A stretch of DNA of 64,000 bases. Origin: JAWXCE01 sp033764775 (GTDB taxonomy: Bacteria; Pseudomonadota; Alphaproteobacteria; Rhizobiales; Rhodomicrobiaceae). The notes beneath the pieces are model-generated. The model was not told the origin of the DNA, did no database searches, and worked only from the letters and a program-made list of their open reading frames with translations. The stretch is from contig JANRIQ010000004.1 of the NCBI GenBank assembly GCA_033764775.1, positions 1-64,000 on the forward strand, in the 5' to 3' direction. Position 1 is the first letter of the stretch. Every line of letters begins with the position of its first letter. Made by a program: the position numbers and the translations under genes. Positions 8,195-17,349 of the stretch are shown in pieces.

Positions 8195-8983
8195 ATGACG
8201 CCGCAAAAATCCGCGCGCTTTTCTTCCGCTGGACGCAAGCGCGCAGCCCCGCGCCGCGCCGCAGCCGGCGAGCCGACGCTCATCTACGGGCTGCATGCGG
8301 CCGAGGCGGCGCTCGCCAATCCGAACCGCCCCATCGAGCGCGTGCTGGCGACGGCGAACGCCGCGCAAAGGCTGTCATCGGCGATCGCGGAGCGCGGCCT
8401 CACGCCCGTGCTTGTCTCGCCCAAGGAGATTGACGCGCGGCTCGGCCCCTCCGCCGTCCATCAAGGCGTGCTGGTCGAAGCGGGACCGTTGCCCGGCCTC
8501 GATGTGGCCGATATCGCTGAGGCGCGGCTGGTGGTCGCGCTCGACCAGATCACCGATCCGCACAATGTCGGCGCGATCCTGCGATCCTGTTCGGCGTTCG
8601 GCGTCGGCGGCGTCGTCATGACCGCCCATCACTGCCCGCCTTTGTCGGGCGCGTTGGCGAAAGCGGCGAGCGGCGGCCTCGATGCGGCGCCGATCGTGCT
8701 CGCGGCGAATCTGGCGCAGGCGCTCGCCGAACTGGGCGAGATGGGCTTTTGGCGGGTGGGGCTCGACTCGGGAGCAGAGAGCGCGCTGGAGGCGGAGGGG
8801 TTCGACGGGCCTACGGTGATCGTGCTGGGGGCCGAGGACAAGGGTCTGCGCCGGCTGACCCGCGAGCGTTGCGACCGCATCTGCGCCATCACCACGGCGG
8901 ACGCGTTGCGCAGCCTCAACGTGTCGAATGCGGCGGCGATTGCGCTGCATCTGGCCGCCCAAAAGCAAAAAAGCCGCGCCTGA
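8195..8983 (+). CDS. rlmB: 23S rRNA (guanosine-2'-O-)-methyltransferase RlmB (TrmH/SpoU family)
   Basis: This 262-residue protein has a basic N-terminal tail, a substrate-binding domain (LIYGLHAAEAALANP) and a C-terminal SPOUT fold. The SPOUT motifs are DQITDPHNVGAILRSC, VIVLGAEDKGLRRLTRE and LNVSNAAAIALHLA, which form the knotted SAM pocket. RlmB methylates G2251 in the 23S rRNA P loop. It is divergent from the tRNA-Tyr gene. Some tRNA (Gm18) methylases look alike, but the N-terminal domain favours RlmB. Confidence 0.92.
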   Translation: MTPQKSARFSSAGRKRAAPRRAAAGEPTLIYGLHAAEAALANPNRPIERVLATANAAQRLSSAIAERGLTPVLVSPKEIDARLGPSAVHQGVLVEAGPLPGLDVADIAEARLVVALDQITDPHNVGAILRSCSAFGVGGVVMTAHHCPPLSGALAKAASGGLDAAPIVLAANLAQALAELGEMGFWRVGLDSGAESALEAEGFDGPTVIVLGAEDKGLRRLTRERCDRICAITTADALRSLNVSNAAAIALHLAAQKQKSRA

Positions 8984-8992
8984 CGCGCGGCT
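8966..8992 (-). terminator. Rho-independent terminator of the small secreted-protein gene
   Basis: On the minus strand AGCCGCGC (8992-8985) pairs with GCGCGGCT (8979-8972) around a 5-nt loop and is followed by a run of six T. It starts 13 nt after the stop at 9005 and overlaps the last codons of rlmB on the other strand. Confidence 0.8.
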
Positions 8993-9004
8993 CTTCGGCT
9001 GCCA

Positions 9005-9241
9005 TTAGTGCTTGCGGTATTTGCACACGCGTTTGTGCTTCACGCCGTATGCGATCTTCTTGACGATGTTGAACGGCCAATAATGCATGTGGCACTTCCG
9101 GCCGACCACGTAATCGACGACGAGATAGGCGCCGACGCCAACAGCGGTCGCACCGCCGTCCGCTTTTGCCGGGGTGGCGGGAGCATAGGCCAGGACGGCG
9201 GCGAGGGCTGCGGCCCCGAGGCCGCTTTTCACGATTTTCAT
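9005..9241 (-). CDS. Small secreted protein, function unknown
   Basis: This 78-residue protein opens with a signal peptide of about 27 residues ending PATPAKA. The short mature part has a hydrophobic Gly-rich stretch (ATAVGVGAYLVVDYVVG) and a basic tail rich in His, Lys, Tyr and two Cys (RKCHMHYW, RVCKYRKH). The ATG at 9241 has GGAGATG at suitable spacing. I do not recognise a family. The hydrophobic stretch could anchor it in the inner membrane. A clear terminator follows. Confidence 0.7.
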   Translation of the reverse strand: MKIVKSGLGAAALAAVLAYAPATPAKADGGATAVGVGAYLVVDYVVGRKCHMHYWPFNIVKKIAYGVKHKRVCKYRKH

Positions 9242-9413
9242 GAATTCATCTCCGATGGTGACAAGACAGCCTATTGTATCTGAAAGTCTTGCTGATTTCT
9301 GAAGAACGCTCGTTTGCGAAATGAGTTTCCCGCAAAGCTGATCATCCATCGCGGGCGAACCGCGGGCAACTCACAAACGGTAACGCAAAATTTCCGATAA
9401 ATGCGTTTCAGAT

Positions 9414-9442
9414 TTGCGCTGATTTACAACTTTCGGTAGTAT
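9414..9442 (+). promoter_or_regulatory. Possible sigma-70 promoter of the small exported protein gene
   Basis: TTGCGC and TAGTAT are separated by 17 bp in an AT-rich stretch 50 bp before the ATG at 9492. An inverted repeat GTTAC-N4-GTAAC lies just downstream at 9452-9465. The match is modest. Confidence 0.3.
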
Positions 9443-9491
9443 TTTTGCGTTGTTACACGCGTAACCTCATCTTTCACCTCAGGAGTAAAAA

Positions 9492-9758
9492 ATGAAACGT
9501 TCGCTCGCTCTCCTCACCGCCGCCGCGATCGCCGTGACGGCTCCGGTCGCCCCCGCTTTCGCCGGCAAAAAGAACAAGAACAAGCCGACCACGACGACGA
9601 CCAGCACCTCGGCTGGAGCGACCTCGCTGCAACTGAACGTTTTGGAGATCCTCAAACTCCAATCGGCCGCGGCCAACCAATCGACCACGACCAGCACCGG
9701 TAAGGGCAAAGGCAAGTCTGACGGTTTCCTGACCCGCCTTCTGAGCGACCTGCTCTAA
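9492..9758 (+). CDS. Small exported Thr/Ser-rich protein, function unknown
   Basis: This 88-residue protein has a clear signal peptide (about 1-24, ending PAFA). The mature part is low complexity: Lys/Asn, Thr/Ser runs (TTTTTSTS), a central amphipathic stretch (LQLNVLEILKLQ), and a Lys/Gly segment before TRLLSDLL. AGGAG precedes the ATG. I recognise no domain. The repeated Thr-Lys character suggests a surface or periplasmic peptide. It is convergent with the barrel gene, and a GC-rich inverted repeat (arms 9759-9767 and 9788-9796) lies at the junction. Confidence 0.65.
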   Translation: MKRSLALLTAAAIAVTAPVAPAFAGKKNKNKPTTTTTSTSAGATSLQLNVLEILKLQSAAANQSTTTSTGKGKGKSDGFLTRLLSDLL

Positions 9759-9774
9759 CCGGCGCGCGTTCGGA

Positions 9775-10989
9775 TCATCTTGGCGCGGCGCGCCGGCGCA
9801 ATGCGGCGCTCCCCGCCCCCTCGAACCCCGGCAGCGCGGCTTTGCCGTCGCTTTCAAGCGTTTTGGACACTCTCAGCGTGACCGCCGTGGCGTCGGCGGT
9901 TTCGCCGCCGATGGTCTCGCCAAACGAGCGCGACGCCTCCAGCGACGCCTCCAAGCCGTCATGCACCTGTCGGGTGTAAACCGCGCCGACCGCCTGCCCC
10001 ATCGACTGTAGCCCTGAGCCGAGGTAGGACGCCGTCACATCGCGACCGTAGAGCTTCAAGCTCGCCTCGGAGGGCAGCGCAAAGGTGATGCGCGCCTCGA
10101 ACAGCGTCGTCGCCACGAGCGGCGAAAGGGCGAACGTCGTCTCCTCCGGCGCTTGCAGCACGATCCCCTCCAGCGTGACGCCGCCGAAATGATAGGACGC
10201 GGTCGCCTGCGCGAAGGTGCGGCTCACATCGCGGAAAAACCCTTCCTCCCACGCGCCGTAAAGATGCGAGACGGACGCCGAGACACGAGCTTTTCCCGCT
10301 TCATAAGAGGCGAACAGCGAGGGTTGCGCCCGGTCATTGTGGCGCATGAGGCCAACGCCGTCTTCGTTGTGGAAGCGCGTCGTGCTCACGCCCAAGGCGA
10401 CGCCCGCCGTGATGGACGCGCCGCCGACGTTGCGGCTCATGCTGACCCCCGGCGCCGCGCTGAGGCGAGTCGAACGAACGCTCTTGTCGAGGAAATCGCC
10501 CGAAAAAATGTTGGTTTTCTCGTTCAGCGTGGCGTAACGCGCCTCGACGCTCACAAACGGCTCGAATGCGCCGCGCCGCCAACGGATCGACGCTTGTTCA
10601 TAGACGTCGAGGCCTCGGAAATCCTCATCGCGTGAGAACTCCAGCTTGCCGAGCGCGCTGAACATCACCGCCGCGCCGGCAGGGCTCGCCGCCAGCACGG
10701 CCGCGCGTAGGCTGTCCTCCGAGCCGATGTCGCTATCGATGAAGGTGCGCCGCCGAACCTGCGCGGCCGCCGCGAACCGACCGTCGGCGGTCTCAAGTCC
10801 GGCGGCGACCGTCGCATCCAGATCGGAGAACGCCGCCTCGCGGCCGCCCGGCTCCAACTGGGGGTTGCTGCTGTAGCCCGCCGATGCGCCCGCCCGCGCC
10901 GACCACGCCTCCTCGGCCAACGCAGAACACGGCGTGAGCGCGAGGGCGCAAGCCGCCGCAAAAGCTCGAATGATTCGGTTTCTGTTCAT
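9775..10989 (-). CDS. Predicted outer-membrane beta-barrel protein
   Basis: This 404-residue protein has a signal peptide (about 1-25, ending CSALA). The rest alternates short amphipathic strands, for example SARAGASAGYSSNPQ, AAAQVRRRTFID, PFVSVEARYATL and SVSHLYGAW, as in outer-membrane barrels. The signature resembles the outer-membrane beta-barrel proteins annotated in alphaproteobacteria without known function. The C-terminus does not end in the usual aromatic residue; it ends in a short Arg/Ala tail. It stands alone between convergent and divergent neighbours. Confidence 0.7.
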   Translation of the reverse strand: MNRNRIIRAFAAACALALTPCSALAEEAWSARAGASAGYSSNPQLEPGGREAAFSDLDATVAAGLETADGRFAAAAQVRRRTFIDSDIGSEDSLRAAVLAASPAGAAVMFSALGKLEFSRDEDFRGLDVYEQASIRWRRGAFEPFVSVEARYATLNEKTNIFSGDFLDKSVRSTRLSAAPGVSMSRNVGGASITAGVALGVSTTRFHNEDGVGLMRHNDRAQPSLFASYEAGKARVSASVSHLYGAWEEGFFRDVSRTFAQATASYHFGGVTLEGIVLQAPEETTFALSPLVATTLFEARITFALPSEASLKLYGRDVTASYLGSGLQSMGQAVGAVYTRQVHDGLEASLEASRSFGETIGGETADATAVTLRVSKTLESDGKAALPGFEGAGSAALRRRAAPR

Positions 10990-11127
10990 GGCGCATGATG
11001 GCGCTCATTCAACTTAAAGTATAGTAAAGCGGCACGCCTCCCGTTTTGTTTGCAGCCCGGTGCGGCCGCCCCGCCACGCGATTTCCGCCTAGAGTTTTCG
11101 CGTCCGGCGCGGTAAAGAAACGCATGG

Positions 11128-11203
11128 GCCGGCTTAGCTCAGTCGGTAGAGCGGCTGATTTGTAATCAGTAGGTCGCGGGTTCGAATCCTGCAGCCGGCA
11201 CCA
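11128..11203 (+). tRNA. tRNA-Thr (anticodon TGT)
   Basis: Acceptor GCCGGCT pairs with AGCCGGC, followed by A and an encoded CCA. The anticodon loop TTTGTAA gives TGT, and the T-arm is GCGGGTTCGAATCCTGC. Length is 76 nt with CCA. Confidence 0.97.
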
Positions 11204-11325
11204 GCTTGGACAAGGCGCCCTTCCATGGCGGCGTTGCGTCCGCGCTCACCCGCGTTTATAACTTTCGCTCGCGTGCTGATCGCCGCGCATCAACCGGCGC
11301 GCGCGCCTCAGATCGGACTTATCGC

Positions 11326-11646
11326 ATGGTCTCCGTCACTTTCATCGCCCATGACGGCGAAAGCCGCACCGTCCCCGCGGAGCCGGGCCAGACGCTTATG
11401 GAGACGGCGATCAAGCATGACGTGCGTGGCATCGTGGCGGAGTGCGGCGGCGCGTGCTCCTGCGCCACATGCCATGTGTATGTCGATCAGGCGTGGCGCG
11501 CGGCGACGGGCGGCCCCTCCGAGATGGAGGAGGACATGCTGGATTTCGCCTTCGAGGTGCGCCCCGAAAGCCGCCTATCGTGCCAGATCCGCATCACCGA
11601 GGCGCTCGACGGCCTCACCGTCCGCATTCCCGAGCATCAGGGCTAA
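11326..11646 (+). CDS. Adrenodoxin-type 2Fe-2S ferredoxin
   Basis: This 106-residue protein has a beta-grasp fold with the cluster ligands in ECGGACSCATCHVYV (C-X5-C-X2-C) and a fourth Cys in RLSCQI. This is the adrenodoxin-type vertebrate/bacterial ferredoxin pattern. The ATG at 11326 (MVSVTFIAHDGE) gives the normal family length; upstream in-frame codons look non-coding. It lies 30 bp before a ferredoxin reductase, so the two likely form an electron-transfer pair, perhaps for Fe-S assembly, P450 or haem-oxygenase chemistry. The final acceptor is not in view. Confidence 0.9.
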   Translation: MVSVTFIAHDGESRTVPAEPGQTLMETAIKHDVRGIVAECGGACSCATCHVYVDQAWRAATGGPSEMEEDMLDFAFEVRPESRLSCQIRITEALDGLTVRIPEHQG

Positions 11647-11676
11647 ACTCGGCGCCCGTCGTCAGCAGAGGTCATC

Positions 11677-12726
11677 ATGTCAGAAACCACCGTCGTCAAG
11701 ACCGACGCGCTTATCATCGGCGCCGGCCCGGTCGGCCTGTTCGCCGTGTTCGAGCTGGGGCTCCTCGACATCAAATGCCACCTCATCGACATCCTCGACC
11801 GGCCGGGCGGGCAATGCGCCGAGCTCTACCCGGAAAAGCCGATTTACGACATCCCCGCGCTTCCCATCGTCACCGGCCAAGAGCTGACCGACCGGCTGAT
11901 GGAGCAGATCAAGCCGTTCCACCCCACCTTCACCCACAACGAACGCGTGGAGACCATCCGCCGGCTCGAAGGCGGCGGCTTTTATGTGGAGACGGATCAA
12001 GGCTCGGCGTTCGAGGCGAAGGTGATCGTCATCGCGGCGGGCGGCGGTTCATTCACGCCGAAGCGCCCTCCCCTGCCCGGCATCGAGGCCTATGAGGACA
12101 AGTCCGTGTTCTACGCCGTCCGCAAGATGGAGGCGTTCCGAGACCGCGACATCATGATCGCAGGCGGCGGCGACTCGGCGCTCGACTGGACGGTCAACTT
12201 GCAGCCCATCGCGCGCTCGCTCACCCTTGTGCACCGCCGCGATGAATTCCGCGCCGCGCCGGACACGGTCAACAAGATGCGGGCGCTGGTGGCGGAGGGC
12301 AAAATGCGGCTCGTCATCGGCCAGCTCGCGGGCTTGCGAGGCGAAGGCGGCGCGCTGAGCGCGGTGTCGATCAAGGGCGGCGACGGCAAAGAGCCGCCGT
12401 TTGACATCGCCGCCGACCGGCTGTTGGCGTTCTTCGGCCTCACCATGAAGCTCGGGCCGGTGGCCAACTGGGGCCTCAACCTGCATGAAAATCTGATCAC
12501 GGTGGACACCGAGAAGTTTGAGACGTCCGAGCCGGGCATTTTCGCCATTGGCGACATCAACTGGTATCCGGGCAAGCTGAAGCTCATCCTCTCCGGCTTC
12601 CACGAAGCGGCGCTGATGGCCCAGCGCGCGCATAAAATCGTCTATCCGGACAAGAAGGTCACGTTCCAATACACGACATCGTCATCGAGCCTGCAGAAGA
12701 AGCTCGGCGTAGCTCCGGCGGCCTAA
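11677..12726 (+). CDS. Ferredoxin--NADP+ reductase, thioredoxin-reductase-like type
   Basis: This 349-residue flavoprotein has an N-terminal FAD site (IIGAGPVGLFAVFELGLL), a central NAD(P) site (IMIAGGGDSALDWTVNL) and the C-terminal FAD motif PGIFAIGDINWYPGK. There is no CxxC redox pair, which separates it from thioredoxin reductase and fits the YumC-type FNR of Firmicutes and alphaproteobacteria. It would move electrons between NADPH and the ferredoxin encoded just upstream. Its stop overlaps the 3' end of ispE by 4 nt. Confidence 0.92.
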   Translation: MSETTVVKTDALIIGAGPVGLFAVFELGLLDIKCHLIDILDRPGGQCAELYPEKPIYDIPALPIVTGQELTDRLMEQIKPFHPTFTHNERVETIRRLEGGGFYVETDQGSAFEAKVIVIAAGGGSFTPKRPPLPGIEAYEDKSVFYAVRKMEAFRDRDIMIAGGGDSALDWTVNLQPIARSLTLVHRRDEFRAAPDTVNKMRALVAEGKMRLVIGQLAGLRGEGGALSAVSIKGGDGKEPPFDIAADRLLAFFGLTMKLGPVANWGLNLHENLITVDTEKFETSEPGIFAIGDINWYPGKLKLILSGFHEAALMAQRAHKIVYPDKKVTFQYTTSSSSLQKKLGVAPAA

Positions 12727-13622
12727 CGCGAACCCAGCTCTGTCGCGGTCATCCACCAGGACGGTCGGCGAGCGCCGATCGCGCGGGCGGCCGCATCGGC
12801 CGCATCGGCGGTTTCAAACAGCCCGAAACAGGTCGGCCCGCTTCCCGAGAGCCGCGCCAGCCAGCAGCCAGGGGCCGCGTCGATCATTGCGAGCACATCG
12901 TCGATGACGGGCGACAAGCGACGCGCGGGCGGTTCCAGATCGTTGCGCCCGGCAAGCAGCACGGCGCGCCACCCCTCGCTTTCGAGCCGCGCGCGCATCA
13001 GGTCGGCGTCCCGCCGGAAATCCGCCGCTGAAGCCAGGGCTGGGGCCGACAGAGCGGCGAACACGTCGCGGGTTGCGAGCTTCACGCCCGGATTGACGAT
13101 GAGAGCGGGGAATGGCGCCGGCTGCGGCAACGGCCTCACTTGCTCGCCCACCCCGCCCATGAAGGCTGTCTCTTGGCGCAGGCAAACAGGGACATCCGCG
13201 CCGATGGCGAGCGCCGCGCGCTCAACCTGCCGCTCGTCGGGGCGGATGTCGGGACGAGCGCGCAGCATAGCCCGGATCGCCGCCGCCGCATCGGCCGAGC
13301 CGCCGCCGAGGCCCGCCGCCACGGGGATGCGCTTGACGAGGTCGAAGCGCCCGCTCGGCGCCTCGGCCCCGCCTTGCGACAAAAGCGGCGCCAGCGACGC
13401 GACGGCCTTCTCGATGAGGTTCGCCCCGTCGATGGCCCCGGCCATCGGCCCCGAAACGGCAAGCGAAAAAGCCTCGGACGGCGCGTAAGTCAACTCATCG
13501 CCGAAGTCGGCGAAGGCGACGATGCTGCGCAGCTCATGATAGCCGTCCGCGCGTTTGCCGAGCACCTCCAATGTGAGGTTGACCTTGGCGCGCGCGGTTT
13601 CGATCAAAGGTGTGGCTACCAT
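12723..13622 (-). CDS. ispE: 4-diphosphocytidyl-2-C-methyl-D-erythritol kinase IspE
   Basis: This 299-residue GHMP kinase opens with ARAKVNLTLEVLGKRADGYHEL and carries the ATP-binding loop PVAAGLGGGSADAAAA. A late SGSGPTCFGLF motif is also present. IspE phosphorylates CDP-methylerythritol in the MEP route to isoprenoid precursors. It is downstream of a large TPR gene on the same strand, 66 bp away, which is a common Hyphomicrobiales order. It is probably essential. Confidence 0.96.
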   Translation of the reverse strand: MVATPLIETARAKVNLTLEVLGKRADGYHELRSIVAFADFGDELTYAPSEAFSLAVSGPMAGAIDGANLIEKAVASLAPLLSQGGAEAPSGRFDLVKRIPVAAGLGGGSADAAAAIRAMLRARPDIRPDERQVERAALAIGADVPVCLRQETAFMGGVGEQVRPLPQPAPFPALIVNPGVKLATRDVFAALSAPALASAADFRRDADLMRARLESEGWRAVLLAGRNDLEPPARRLSPVIDDVLAMIDAAPGCWLARLSGSGPTCFGLFETADAADAAARAIGARRPSWWMTATELGSR

Positions 13623-13688
13623 CGCGCCTTTAAAGCGAAACGCGCGCTGCGGCGCAAGCTGTCAAACCGGCGCGCGGGTTCCGCGGCG

Positions 13689-15500
13689 CTATTGCAGCTT
13701 TGCGAGAGTTTTCGCGAACACGCGCTCCGCTCGCGATGTGGCCGAGACCCAATCCTGGTTCAGCACCGCCGTCACGCCAAGGATGTTGCGCGCTTTGGCG
13801 AGATTGAGTTTGCGCTTTATGGTCGCGCGCTCCTCCGGCTCGGGGTTGAGAGTGAGCGCCAGCGTCCATTGATAGACCGCCTCGCGTTTGCGGCCCACCC
13901 GCCAGAACGCGTCGCCCAGATGGTCGTTGATCACCGGGTCCTCAGGCTGAAGCTCGACCGCGCGGTCGAGATGCTTCACCGCGAGTTTGTAGTTGCGTTG
14001 GCGGTAATAGGCCCAGCCGAGGCTGTCCACATAAAAGCCGTCGTTCGGCTTCAGGGCCACGGCCTTCTTGATGAGCGCCATGGCCGCCGGCAGGTTGGTG
14101 TTCTGATCCACCCAGGAATAGCCGAGATAGTTCAGCACCTGCGCCTGCTCGCCGTCGATTTCGAGCGATTTTTTGAAATCAGGCTCGGCTTTGTCCCATT
14201 GCTTCCAACGCTCATAGGCGACGCCGCGATGATAATAAAGCGAGGCGAGGCGCTTGTCGGCGCCCTGCACGGCGGCGATGGCGGCCGTGTACTGCTCGAC
14301 CGCCTCCTCATACCGCTTCTCCGCCCGCAGGATTGTGCCGAGGGTCTGGCGCAGAAACAGGTTTTGCCCGTCCATCGCGATAAGTCGCTTAAGAAGCTGC
14401 TCCGCTTCGCCGCCGCGCTCGGTGGTGTGAAGGTGCAGCGCCTTGCGGGTCTGCGAAGTGAACCATAGAGGCGAGCTTTCGGGGATCTTGTCGAACATGG
14501 CGATGGCCACGTCGTAGGCTTTGAAGGTTTCGTACAGCTCGCCGAGCGCGTATCGGGGCGTAACGGCGCTCGGGTCGGCGATGAGCGCCAGTTGCAGATA
14601 GGTGAGCGCCGAGTCCGTATCGCCCTGTTCGCCTGTCAGCGCCTCGCCAATGCCGTAGAAAATCTCCGCCATGCCCTGGGCGGGCGTGGTCACGATGAGC
14701 GCAGGGCGCGCGCCCGCAGACACCTCGTCAAGCAGCGCCTTGGCGAGCGGATGCGGGTTGGCGCGGGCCACGAAGGGCGCGAGAATTTTCTCCGCGAGCG
14801 CCTTGTCGCCGGACTTCGCCGCGTGCCGGGCGTAGGCCTCCGCTAGCCGGGCGTTGCGCGTGGTGCGCCGGAAGGCCGCCGCGAAAGCGGGCTGTGCGGT
14901 CTTGGGCCTGCCGATGATGTCGGCGATGAGGGCGGCATGATAGCGCTCGAAATACTGCGCCCATTCAAGTTTGGGCAGGCTATCGAGCGTTTTGAACGCC
15001 TCGTTCGGCCGCCCGCGGCCCACCTGCGCCCAAGCGCGGCAGATGGTGGCGGCGGCGTCTGCGAGCGGATCGCGCGAGGTATTGCGGAAATGGCCCTCAG
15101 CCGCGCGCCAATCTCCCTTCAGGGCCGCGTCAACGCCAAGAACGAGCCGGGCGATTTTGTGCGTTGGCTGCCGTTTGACGAGCATCGCCCCAAGGCGTTT
15201 CGCCTCCGCCGCATCGCCGCTGGCGACAGCGAGCTTGAACGCCTCCTCCAGGATGAAGGCGTTGTCCGGATCGCGCTCCAGCGCCTCGCGGTAGAAGCGC
15301 GCGGCGGCCTCGTTGTCCTTGGCCTCGCGCGCGACCTTGCCCGCCAGATAGCTTCCGAGCAGCGTCGTTGGCTCGCCGGGAATGAGGCCGAGCGGGTCCG
15401 GCGCGGCGATTTTCTCGGCCTCCGCGGCGGCGAAACACGGCATCGCGACGGCGGCTATGGCGGCGAGAACGAAACGGCGGACGTGCAAGGCGTACGGCAA
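13689..15500 (-). CDS. Exported tetratricopeptide-repeat protein
   Basis: This 603-residue protein has a signal peptide (about 1-25, ending FAAAEA). About 15 helical repeat units follow, many with the TPR signature, such as AARFYREALERDPDNAFI, AEPDFKKSLEIDGEQAQVLNYLGY and AVKHLDRAVELQPEDPVINDHLGDAF. The start is a TTG at 15500 with AGGAG six bases before it. The protein likely acts as a periplasmic scaffold or adaptor; no enzyme domain is seen. It sits directly upstream of ispE. Confidence 0.85.
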   Translation of the reverse strand: MPYALHVRRFVLAAIAAVAMPCFAAAEAEKIAAPDPLGLIPGEPTTLLGSYLAGKVAREAKDNEAAARFYREALERDPDNAFILEEAFKLAVASGDAAEAKRLGAMLVKRQPTHKIARLVLGVDAALKGDWRAAEGHFRNTSRDPLADAAATICRAWAQVGRGRPNEAFKTLDSLPKLEWAQYFERYHAALIADIIGRPKTAQPAFAAAFRRTTRNARLAEAYARHAAKSGDKALAEKILAPFVARANPHPLAKALLDEVSAGARPALIVTTPAQGMAEIFYGIGEALTGEQGDTDSALTYLQLALIADPSAVTPRYALGELYETFKAYDVAIAMFDKIPESSPLWFTSQTRKALHLHTTERGGEAEQLLKRLIAMDGQNLFLRQTLGTILRAEKRYEEAVEQYTAAIAAVQGADKRLASLYYHRGVAYERWKQWDKAEPDFKKSLEIDGEQAQVLNYLGYSWVDQNTNLPAAMALIKKAVALKPNDGFYVDSLGWAYYRQRNYKLAVKHLDRAVELQPEDPVINDHLGDAFWRVGRKREAVYQWTLALTLNPEPEERATIKRKLNLAKARNILGVTAVLNQDWVSATSRAERVFAKTLAKLQ

Positions 15501-15597
15501 GGGTAACTCCTGTCAGCGGGCGATGCGGACGGGCGCCGCTCATCGCCATTTTCATGAGCCTAACACGGCTTTTTGGCGAAATCATTCCTCGAGCGCA

Positions 15598-17310
15598 TCA
15601 CAGTTGCGCGTCACCGCCGCGCTTGCCCGGGCGCCCCGTGGCGATGGCTCGGTGCAGGACGAGCACGGGGATGAGGCCGAGCGCGACGATGGCGAGCGCG
15701 GCGCCGGCGGATTTCTCGAACTGCTCCAGCGAGGCGAAGATGTAAATCTGGGTGGCGAGCGTTTCGAAGTTGAACGGCCGCAGCAGCAAAGTCGCGGGAA
15801 GCTCCTTCATCACATCGACGAACACGAGAAGCGCGGCGGCCCCGAGCGCCGGACGCAACAGCGGCGCGTGCACCTCCCGCAGGATGCGCCTCGTTCCCGC
15901 GCCAAGCGTGCGCGCGGCGTGATCGACGTTCGGCGACATCTGCTGGTACCCAGCCGCCACCGCGCCGAGCGCCACGCCGAGAAACCGCACGCAATAGGCG
16001 AACATGAGCGCGAACACCGTGCCCGAGAGCAGAAGCCCCGTGGAGACCCCGAACTCGCGCCGCATGACCGCGTCCACGCCGTTGTCGATCGCCGCGAATG
16101 GGATGAGCGCGCCGATGGCGATGACGGCGCCCGGCATGGCGTAGCCGAGGCTTGCCGCTTGCCCGCTCAGCCGCGCGACGCGGGTAGGCGAGAGCCGTTC
16201 GGCGACCGCCAGCGTCCAGGCGAGGGCGACGGCGATGACGGCCGCCCCCGCCGCAAGCGTGAGGCTGTTGGCGCCGGCCCGCCAGAATTGCGCGCCAGCC
16301 GTTTCCTGCGGCACGGTGAGCACGGCGTGGAGGAGCACGCCCATGGGCACGCCGAAACCGGCGATGACGGGCGCCGCGCAGCAGGCGAACGCGAGGCCGG
16401 CGCGCCATCCGCGCAGCGGCTCCCGGCTGAGATCGCGGTACCGCGAGGTCGTGTGGTGAAAACGCTTCTCCAGCCGCGTGCCGCGCTCCAGGCTGACGAG
16501 CAGCAGCACGAATGCGATGACGACCAGCGCGATCTGCGCCGCGCCGCCGAGGTCGGAACGTTGCAGCCATGTGGCGTAGACCATCGCGCTGAGGGTTTTC
16601 ACTCCCAGAAACTCGACCGCGCCGATGTCGTTCACCGTCTCCATCAGCGCCAGGGCGACGCCAGCCGCGAGAGCTGGGCGCGCGAGCGGCAAAGCCACCG
16701 CGAAGAACACACCGCGCTCGCTGCGCCCGAGCGTGCGCGCAACCTCCAGCACGCACACGGATTGCTGCGCAAAGCTCGCCCGCGCGGTCAGATACACGTA
16801 AGGATAAAGCACGGCCGACATGACGAACACCGCGCCGCCGAGCGAGCGCCATTCGGGGAACCAGTAGTCGCGCGCGCTTTCAAAGCCGAAGACGGCGCGA
16901 ATGGCGCTCTGCGCCGGCCCGGTGTAATCGAGAAACTCGCCGTAGCAATAGGCCGTGATGTAGGTCGGCATGGCGAGCGGCAGCACGAGCAGCACATCGA
17001 ACGCCGCCCGTCCCGGAAACCGCCGCATGGTGACGAGCCACGCCGTGCTGGCCCCGACGCACAAGGTCAGCGCCGCGACGCCGCCGAGGAGGAGCGCGGT
17101 CTCCCACGCCGCGTGGGGCAGCACCGTCGCCATAAGGTGCGACCAGGCGTCCGAGCCGGCGGCGGCGAGCACGGCGATTGCGGCCAGCGGCGCGATCGCC
17201 AGGGCGGCGATGACGAACGCCGCCACGCGCCAGCCAAGATGGGCGCGGTCAATCTTAGCGAAGGAGAAGGTCGGCGCAGTGCGCGCCATTGGTTTTTCCA
17301 TCCTCGGCAT
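15598..17310 (-). CDS. Ferric-iron-type ABC transporter permease (FbpB-like, two fused halves)
   Basis: This 570-residue protein has about 12 transmembrane segments and two copies of the BPD permease domain. EAA-loop-like segments are EVARTLGRSERGVFFAVALPLARPA and DHAARTLGAGTRRILREVHAPLLRPA. This tandem arrangement is typical of FbpB/FutB permeases for Fe(III). No binding protein or ATPase is adjacent; a FutA-like binding protein is encoded about 23 kb away. ATGs at 17301 and 17289 are alternative starts. It is divergent from an SDR gene with only 39 bp between. Confidence 0.85.
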   Translation of the reverse strand: MPRMEKPMARTAPTFSFAKIDRAHLGWRVAAFVIAALAIAPLAAIAVLAAAGSDAWSHLMATVLPHAAWETALLLGGVAALTLCVGASTAWLVTMRRFPGRAAFDVLLVLPLAMPTYITAYCYGEFLDYTGPAQSAIRAVFGFESARDYWFPEWRSLGGAVFVMSAVLYPYVYLTARASFAQQSVCVLEVARTLGRSERGVFFAVALPLARPALAAGVALALMETVNDIGAVEFLGVKTLSAMVYATWLQRSDLGGAAQIALVVIAFVLLLVSLERGTRLEKRFHHTTSRYRDLSREPLRGWRAGLAFACCAAPVIAGFGVPMGVLLHAVLTVPQETAGAQFWRAGANSLTLAAGAAVIAVALAWTLAVAERLSPTRVARLSGQAASLGYAMPGAVIAIGALIPFAAIDNGVDAVMRREFGVSTGLLLSGTVFALMFAYCVRFLGVALGAVAAGYQQMSPNVDHAARTLGAGTRRILREVHAPLLRPALGAAALLVFVDVMKELPATLLLRPFNFETLATQIYIFASLEQFEKSAGAALAIVALGLIPVLVLHRAIATGRPGKRGGDAQL

Positions 17311-17349
17311 TTACAGTCACGCGCGGGAAATGATCAAGCGGGTGGGGGC

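Noticed and set aside
9759..9796. GC-rich inverted repeat between the exported peptide gene and the barrel gene as a terminator
   Set aside because: The loop is 20 nt, there is no T-tract, and one arm lies in the barrel coding end; evidence is too weak for a firm call.
15382..17349. A very long open frame on the plus strand running into the SDR gene
   Set aside because: It is antisense to the permease gene, rich in Arg/His/Glu, and only the SDR part from 17350 has a known domain. High GC keeps such frames open by chance.
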